Shown piece after piece: positions 5,604-9,049 of a stretch of DNA of 9,049 bases. The notes beneath the pieces were generated by a model. The model was given only the letters and a program-made list of their open reading frames with translations. It was not told the DNA's origin and did no database searches. Positions within the stretch are counted from its first letter, which is position 1, and the number at the start of each line of letters is the position of its first letter. The position numbers and the translations under genes are program-made. This stretch comes from Nostoc sp. GT001 (GTDB taxonomy: Bacteria; Cyanobacteriota; Cyanobacteriia; Cyanobacteriales; Nostocaceae): assembly GCF_030382115.1 (NCBI RefSeq), contig NZ_JAUDRJ010000003.1, positions 82,773 through 91,821 of the forward strand, given 5' to 3'.

Positions 5604-5825
5604 ATTTGGGATTTTGTATTAGTCACAGTTTGTTTCTTGTTAATAAATTGTTACATAATGAATAACTAGTTGCTTATGGCTTTGATTTGATTAGCAATGA
5701 AGATTTGGCAAAGATATTAATGATATTTGATAGCAAATTGCTGTGTGTATACGCATAGTATGCCCAATTGCTCAACTATTATGTGCAGTTGCCCTGCGCT
5801 TTTTAGAGCATCTGGGGTGTTTCTT

Positions 5826-6716
5826 TCAAAAATTCCTCGGTAATATATGAGCGATCGCAGCACCGGGATCTGGTTGTTTTACCAAAGATTCTCCAATGAG
5901 TACAGCAGATGCACCTGCTGTCAGCACTAAACTCAAATCTTCTGTGTTGTGTAGTCCTGACTCGCTGACAACAAGGATATCTTTTTCTTGCAATTGTCTA
6001 CCCCTTGCAGCCAAAAGTTGGCAAGTAGTTTGCAGATCGACAGAGAAATCTTCCAAATTGCGATTATTGATTCCTACCAAGGAGACTCCATCTAAGGCTA
6101 GCACACGGTCAAGTTCTGCCAAACTATGAACTTCAACCAAGGTTGCCATTTTCAGGTTGTTAGCAATTTTGAGGAAGTATTTCAAATCTTGATCGCTCAG
6201 GATAGCGGCAATCAATAAAATAGCATCTGCACCGTGAATCCGCGCCAAGTACATCTGGTAAGGATAGACAATAAATTCTTTGCATAATAGGGGCAAATCT
6301 ACGGCAGCCCGAACCTTGGCTAAGTTTTCAAAACTACCTTGAAAAAACTTGACATCTGTCAGCACAGAAAGACAACTAGCACCACCTTGCTGATAAGACA
6401 GCGCGATCGCTACTGGGTCAAAATCTTCTCGTAAAACACCTTTACTAGGTGAAGCTTTTTTAACTTCGGCAATTAATGCTGGCTTAGTCTTACCTTGGTG
6501 CAAGGCGGCGACAAAATCACGGGTTGGCGGTGCAGTCAGTACCTGCTTTCGCAATTCTTGCAAAGGAACCTTTTCCCGCATTTGGTCATATTCTACTTCT
6601 TTCTGCCAGACAATTTCTTCCAAGATGTTGTTTGGCGCTGCATCAGGCACGACAGCCTGATAACGCAATATCGATACATCAATAGCTGGGTTAGGTGAAC
6701 GACGACGGATTTGCAT
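5826..6716 (-). CDS. trpC: Indole-3-glycerol-phosphate synthase
   Basis: This 296-residue cytosolic TIM-barrel enzyme makes indole-3-glycerol phosphate from CdRP in tryptophan synthesis. Active-site blocks appear in order: [11 protein letters not shown] (83-93; catalytic Glu84 and Lys86, with Ser89-Pro90-Ser91), LCKEFIV (144-150; Lys146), LVEVHS (193-198; Glu195), GINNRNL (215-221) and VVSESGL (249-255), with IGES at 274-277 for phosphate binding. About 30 extra N-terminal residues ([20 protein letters not shown]) precede the usual start, as in other cyanobacterial TrpC proteins. It is a lone trp gene here, 97 bp downstream of lpdA on the same strand, so co-transcription is possible. No ribosome-binding site is seen, because heptamer repeats run almost up to the ATG. 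Confidence 0.97.
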   Translation of the reverse strand: MQIRRRSPNPAIDVSILRYQAVVPDAAPNNILEEIVWQKEVEYDQMREKVPLQELRKQVLTAPPTRDFVAALHQGKTKPALIAEVKKASPSKGVLREDFDPVAIALSYQQGGASCLSVLTDVKFFQGSFENLAKVRAAVDLPLLCKEFIVYPYQMYLARIHGADAILLIAAILSDQDLKYFLKIANNLKMATLVEVHSLAELDRVLALDGVSLVGINNRNLEDFSVDLQTTCQLLAARGRQLQEKDILVVSESGLHNTEDLSLVLTAGASAVLIGESLVKQPDPGAAIAHILPRNF

Positions 6717-6724
6717 AATTAGTT

Positions 6725-6773
6725 ATTGGTCATTGGTCATTGGTCATTGGTCATTTGTCAGTGGTCATTTGTC
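6725..6773. repeat. Heptamer tandem repeat, seven ATTGGTC-type units
   Basis: Four exact ATTGGTC units (6725-6752) are followed by ATTTGTC, AGTGGTC and ATTTGTC, all in 7-bp register. Such short tandemly repeated heptamers (STRR) are known from heterocystous cyanobacteria. The array fills the space between lpdA and trpC and ends 8 bp from the trpC ATG. Confidence 0.93.
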
Positions 6774-6800
6774 CTTGTTTATTAGCAAAGGACAAATGAC
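6764..6800. repeat. 13-bp inverted repeat formed by heptamer units
   Basis: GTCATTTGTCCTT (6764-6776) and AAGGACAAATGAC (6788-6800) pair perfectly around an 11-base loop. A further inverted unit (ACAAATGAC, 6806-6814) reaches the first base of the lpdA stop codon. In the lpdA-trpC transcript this would fold into a strong stem. No T-run follows on the minus strand, so it is not a typical terminator but may attenuate or stabilise. Confidence 0.75.
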
Positions 6801-6813
6801 AAAGAACAAATGA

Positions 6814-8244
6814 CTAAATTGCGATCGCTCGTTTATAAGCTTCGTCCAGAACTTCCGAGAGTGTCGGGTGGGCGTGAACTAGATGTGCAAGATTGTGGAC
6901 AGATTGACGGTTGGCGATCGCGGCTGACGCTTCATGAATTAAGTCTGAGGCGTGCAGTCCGAAAATGTGGACTCCTAAGACTTCTCCGGTGTCTTTGCGA
7001 TATATCACCTTGGCAATACCGTCGGCTTCATTTTCTGCCAACGCTTTGGAATTTCCTTTGAAGTAACTCCTACTGGTGGCGATTTCAAATCCTTCGGCTT
7101 GTCCCAACTCCTTAGCTGCTGTTTCAGTTAAGCCTACATAGCTGACCTCTGGGTGGGTAAATGCCGCTGCGGGGATGCTGCGATAGTCTACTATTTTTTC
7201 CCTCCCAACTATATTTTCTACCGCGATGACGCCTTGAGCAGAAGCCGCATGGGCTAACATCATCTTCCCATTCGCGTCGCCAATTGCCCACAAATGCGGT
7301 ACGACTTCACCTGCTGATAGTACTGCCATGCGATCGTCTACTGGAATAAAATTCCGCCGATCGAGTTCCACACCCACAGACTCTAAACCGAGATTTTTGG
7401 TCGCCGGGATGCGTCCTGTAGCTACCAAGCAAGCATCTACCTCGATGACATCTACATCTTCTTTGGTTTTGAAATCTGCTAACTCAATGACTACAGGTGA
7501 ACCGGGAATGACTTTTTTGGCGTATATCCCGACTTTCGTTTCAATATCGCGGGGAGTAATTAGCACCCGTTCGGCAAGCTTGGCAATATCGCGGTCAAAT
7601 CCTGGCATTAACTGATCTAGGGCTTCAATCAAGGTGATTTCACAACCCAAAGCTGAGTAAATATCAGAAAATTCTAAGCCGATGTAACCACTACCAATAA
7701 TTGCCACCCAGTCTGGTAATGACTCTAATTTGACACCTTGATCGCTGGTAAAGACAGTTTTGCCGTCTACTTCAATCCCTGGAGGCACAAAAGGAATTGA
7801 ACCAGGTGAAAGGATAATGTCTTTGGCTGTGATGGTTTTTTCACCGCCGTCTCCGACGACAGAAACTTTTTGCGCCCCAGCGATTTTTCCCCAACCCCTG
7901 ATGATATCGACCCCTAGCCGTTTGAGGCTGTTGGTTAAGTCGCCTTGAATTTTCGAGACGAGATTACTAGCATGATTAGCGATCGCTTGGCGATCGAATT
8001 CTACGCTACCAATTTGAATTCCCAGTGACTTGAGGTGGTGGGCATTGCGTAACTCCCGCACACGTCCAGATGCTGCCAGCAGCGCTTTAGAAGGAATACA
8101 GCCGCGATTAACACAGGTTCCTCCCATATCAGCAGCTTCAATAATTGCTGTTTTCAAACCACAACTTACGGCGTGTAAGGCTGCGCCATGCCCGCCTACA
8201 CCAGCGCCGATAATTACTAAATCGTAATCATATCCTTGACTCAC
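6814..8244 (-). CDS. lpdA: Dihydrolipoyl dehydrogenase (E3)
   Basis: This 476-residue flavoprotein reoxidises the dihydrolipoyl groups of the pyruvate dehydrogenase complex and of glycine cleavage, passing electrons to NAD. Visible features are the FAD-binding [14 protein letters not shown] (8-21), the redox disulfide [13 protein letters not shown] (41-53; Cys44 and Cys49), the NAD-binding [14 protein letters not shown] (180-193), the second FAD site [15 protein letters not shown] (318-332), and the C-terminal His-Glu pair in HAHPTLSE (His459, Glu464). The length is normal and nothing is missing. The start is a GTG at 8244, supported by GGGGAAA (plus strand 8250-8256) five bases away; no in-frame ATG occurs before Met40. 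trpC follows on the same strand. The 428-bp upstream spacer is shared with the divergent SWIM gene. Confidence 0.97.
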   Translation of the reverse strand: MSQGYDYDLVIIGAGVGGHGAALHAVSCGLKTAIIEAADMGGTCVNRGCIPSKALLAASGRVRELRNAHHLKSLGIQIGSVEFDRQAIANHASNLVSKIQGDLTNSLKRLGVDIIRGWGKIAGAQKVSVVGDGGEKTITAKDIILSPGSIPFVPPGIEVDGKTVFTSDQGVKLESLPDWVAIIGSGYIGLEFSDIYSALGCEITLIEALDQLMPGFDRDIAKLAERVLITPRDIETKVGIYAKKVIPGSPVVIELADFKTKEDVDVIEVDACLVATGRIPATKNLGLESVGVELDRRNFIPVDDRMAVLSAGEVVPHLWAIGDANGKMMLAHAASAQGVIAVENIVGREKIVDYRSIPAAAFTHPEVSYVGLTETAAKELGQAEGFEIATSRSYFKGNSKALAENEADGIAKVIYRKDTGEVLGVHIFGLHASDLIHEASAAIANRQSVHNLAHLVHAHPTLSEVLDEAYKRAIAI

Positions 8245-8311
8245 GTTAGTTTCCCCGTGTGCTTCGCCTATTTATTCTCAACTTGACCGACAATCAGCGC
8301 AACCCTTTTAA

Positions 8312-8332
8312 CAGTTATCAGTTATCAGTTTT
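8312..8332. repeat. Short heptamer repeat, CAGTTAT units
   Basis: Two exact CAGTTAT units followed by CAGTTTT, in 7-bp register, upstream of lpdA. The sequence differs from the array upstream of trpC, but the unit length is the same. Confidence 0.8.
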
Positions 8333-8369
8333 ATCGCTGAACTCTAAATCCCTTACCTTACATTACCCT

Positions 8370-8397
8370 GACTGTTTACTGTTGACTGTTCACTGAT
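8370..8397. repeat. Short heptamer repeat, NACTGTT units
   Basis: GACTGTT, TACTGTT and GACTGTT followed by a degenerate CACTGAT, in 7-bp register. It lies 37 bp from the CAGTTAT array and is a second STRR-like tract in the same spacer. Confidence 0.75.
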
Positions 8398-8446
8398 TTC
8401 AGGTTCGGGTATTGCTAACTCAAATTATGATTCACTCACTTCTGGC

Positions 8447-8464
8447 GAAAATATGGATATTTTC
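8447..8464. promoter_or_regulatory. 18-bp palindrome, candidate operator
   Basis: GAAAATAT and ATATTTTC are perfect 8-bp inverted arms around GG, in the middle of a divergent promoter region. The geometry suits a dimeric DNA-binding regulator. No specific regulator motif is recognised, and an AT-rich palindrome can arise by chance. Confidence 0.4.
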
Positions 8465-8672
8465 ATTATATGGGTTGGTTTTCCCAGAAAAGCGACAAGA
8501 AATTAAGTGAGTATTTGCAGGGTAATGAAGCTGATTCCCAGTTCTGAGCTAGTTAATGAATAGAAATTGCAGTTTCACTCAGAATCTCCACACCTTTCTC
8601 TTTACAGCGCGTTAGCGTAACACTAAGCTGGATTTAGGATTGATCCAGAAGATTTACGCAGGCGATCGCTCG

Positions 8673-9049
8673 ATGTCTATTCCCCAAATTAGTGAATTTA
8701 CTATCCGCCGTCATGCCAACGCCAAATCTTTCCAGCGGGGCGAGGCATATTACAACGCTGGTGCTGTTAATGCAGTTATCCAACGTGGTCATCAGCTTCA
8801 GGCAGATGTTGTAGGCACCGAAGCTAGACCTTATCATGTCAACCTAAGTTTCGATAGCAGTGGGTTAACCTCAGTAAAATGCACCTGTGCTTACAACTAT
8901 GAAGGTTGGTGCAAGCACATTGTGGCGACGATGCTCGTTTGTGCGCGTAACTCAGAAAATATTGAGCAGCGCCCCACCCTTGAAGAACTACTAAATCGCC
9001 TGGATAGTATCGAAACTCAAAGGCTGCTGCAAGAGTTGGTAGCAGAATA
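8673..9049 (+). CDS. SWIM zinc-finger domain protein, 5' part (runs off window)
   Basis: ATG at 8673 opens a frame that stays open to the window end, giving the first 125 residues. A SWIM-type zinc motif C-x-C-xn-C-x-H is clear at Cys70, Cys72, Cys80 and His82 (CTCAYNYEGWCKHIVA). It is preceded by an FTIRRHANAKSFQRGEAYYN segment (9-28), the usual lead-in of bacterial SWIM proteins. SWIM domains bind DNA or proteins; in bacteria they often sit at the N-terminus of longer proteins, sometimes with SNF2-type helicases nearby, but nothing beyond the edge can be seen. An in-frame TAG at 8613-8615 limits upstream extension. No ribosome-binding site is evident. The gene is divergent from lpdA. Confidence 0.88.
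   Translation, partial: MSIPQISEFTIRRHANAKSFQRGEAYYNAGAVNAVIQRGHQLQADVVGTEARPYHVNLSFDSSGLTSVKCTCAYNYEGWCKHIVATMLVCARNSENIEQRPTLEELLNRLDSIETQRLLQELVAE

Larger units (their letters stand above)
8245..8672. other. Divergent intergenic spacer between lpdA and the SWIM gene
   Basis: No gene is supported in these 428 bp. The spacer must hold the promoters for lpdA (minus) and the SWIM-domain gene (plus); I could not assign -10/-35 boxes with confidence. It contains two short heptamer arrays (8312-8332 and 8370-8397), an 18-bp palindrome (8447-8464) and a GCGATCGC site at 8662, three bases before the SWIM gene ATG. Confidence 0.7.

Noticed and set aside
6725..6814. CRISPR array as an explanation of the lpdA-trpC repeats
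   Set aside because: Units are 7 bp and contiguous without spacers, so this is a tandem repeat, not CRISPR.
8634..8837. Minus-strand frame opposite the SWIM gene start
   Set aside because: It is antisense to the SWIM motif-bearing frame, which has clear zinc ligands.

Overview
The window reads as chromosome of a filamentous, Nostoc/Anabaena-type cyanobacterium. The 8-bp palindrome GCGATCGC (HIP1) occurs nine times in 9 kb (starts near 834, 2332, 2735, 5851, 6403, 6821, 6914, 7979 and 8662). There is a group 2 sigma factor with SigB-like blocks, a TrpC with a cyanobacterial-looking N-terminal extension next to lpdA, heptanucleotide tandem repeats between genes, and a MITE-like repeat. The genus is inferred, not proven.

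Left part (1-1821): a gene-poor, mobile region. A structurally complete IS1-family element (208-962) lies on the minus strand. It has 25-bp perfect terminal inverted repeats, an 8-bp target duplication and a transposase split over two frames joined by an A8 slippery run. Its flanks hold only doubtful small frames, one of them cysteine-rich. An 860-bp stretch without a convincing gene follows and contains a 25-bp near-palindrome and a roughly 120-bp MITE with direct-repeat flanks, about 80 bp upstream of the sigma factor start.

Middle, plus strand (1822-4275): a group 2 sigma-70 factor, a ureidoglycolate lyase-family protein, a SUI1/YciH-type translation factor homologue, and a 52-residue Pmp3/YqaE-type membrane protein. 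Intergenic gaps are 115-176 bp and each gene probably has its own promoter. A perfect 11-bp stem-loop separates this set from the convergent genes.

Right part, minus strand (8244 down to 4551): lpdA (dihydrolipoyl dehydrogenase), trpC (indole-3-glycerol-phosphate synthase), a small cyanobacterial hypothetical protein and a beta-class carbonic anhydrase. lpdA and trpC are 97 bp apart and the gap is almost entirely ATTGGTC-type heptamer repeats that fold back on themselves. At the right edge a SWIM zinc-finger gene starts on the plus strand and runs out of the window; its 428-bp divergent spacer with lpdA carries more heptamer repeats and an 18-bp palindrome.

The conserved genes look intact and ordinary. 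I found no convincing new multi-gene system. The points most worth a second look are the IS1 element with its cysteine-rich flank, the MITE before the sigma gene, the self-complementary repeats between lpdA and trpC, and the odd C-terminus of the carbonic anhydrase.
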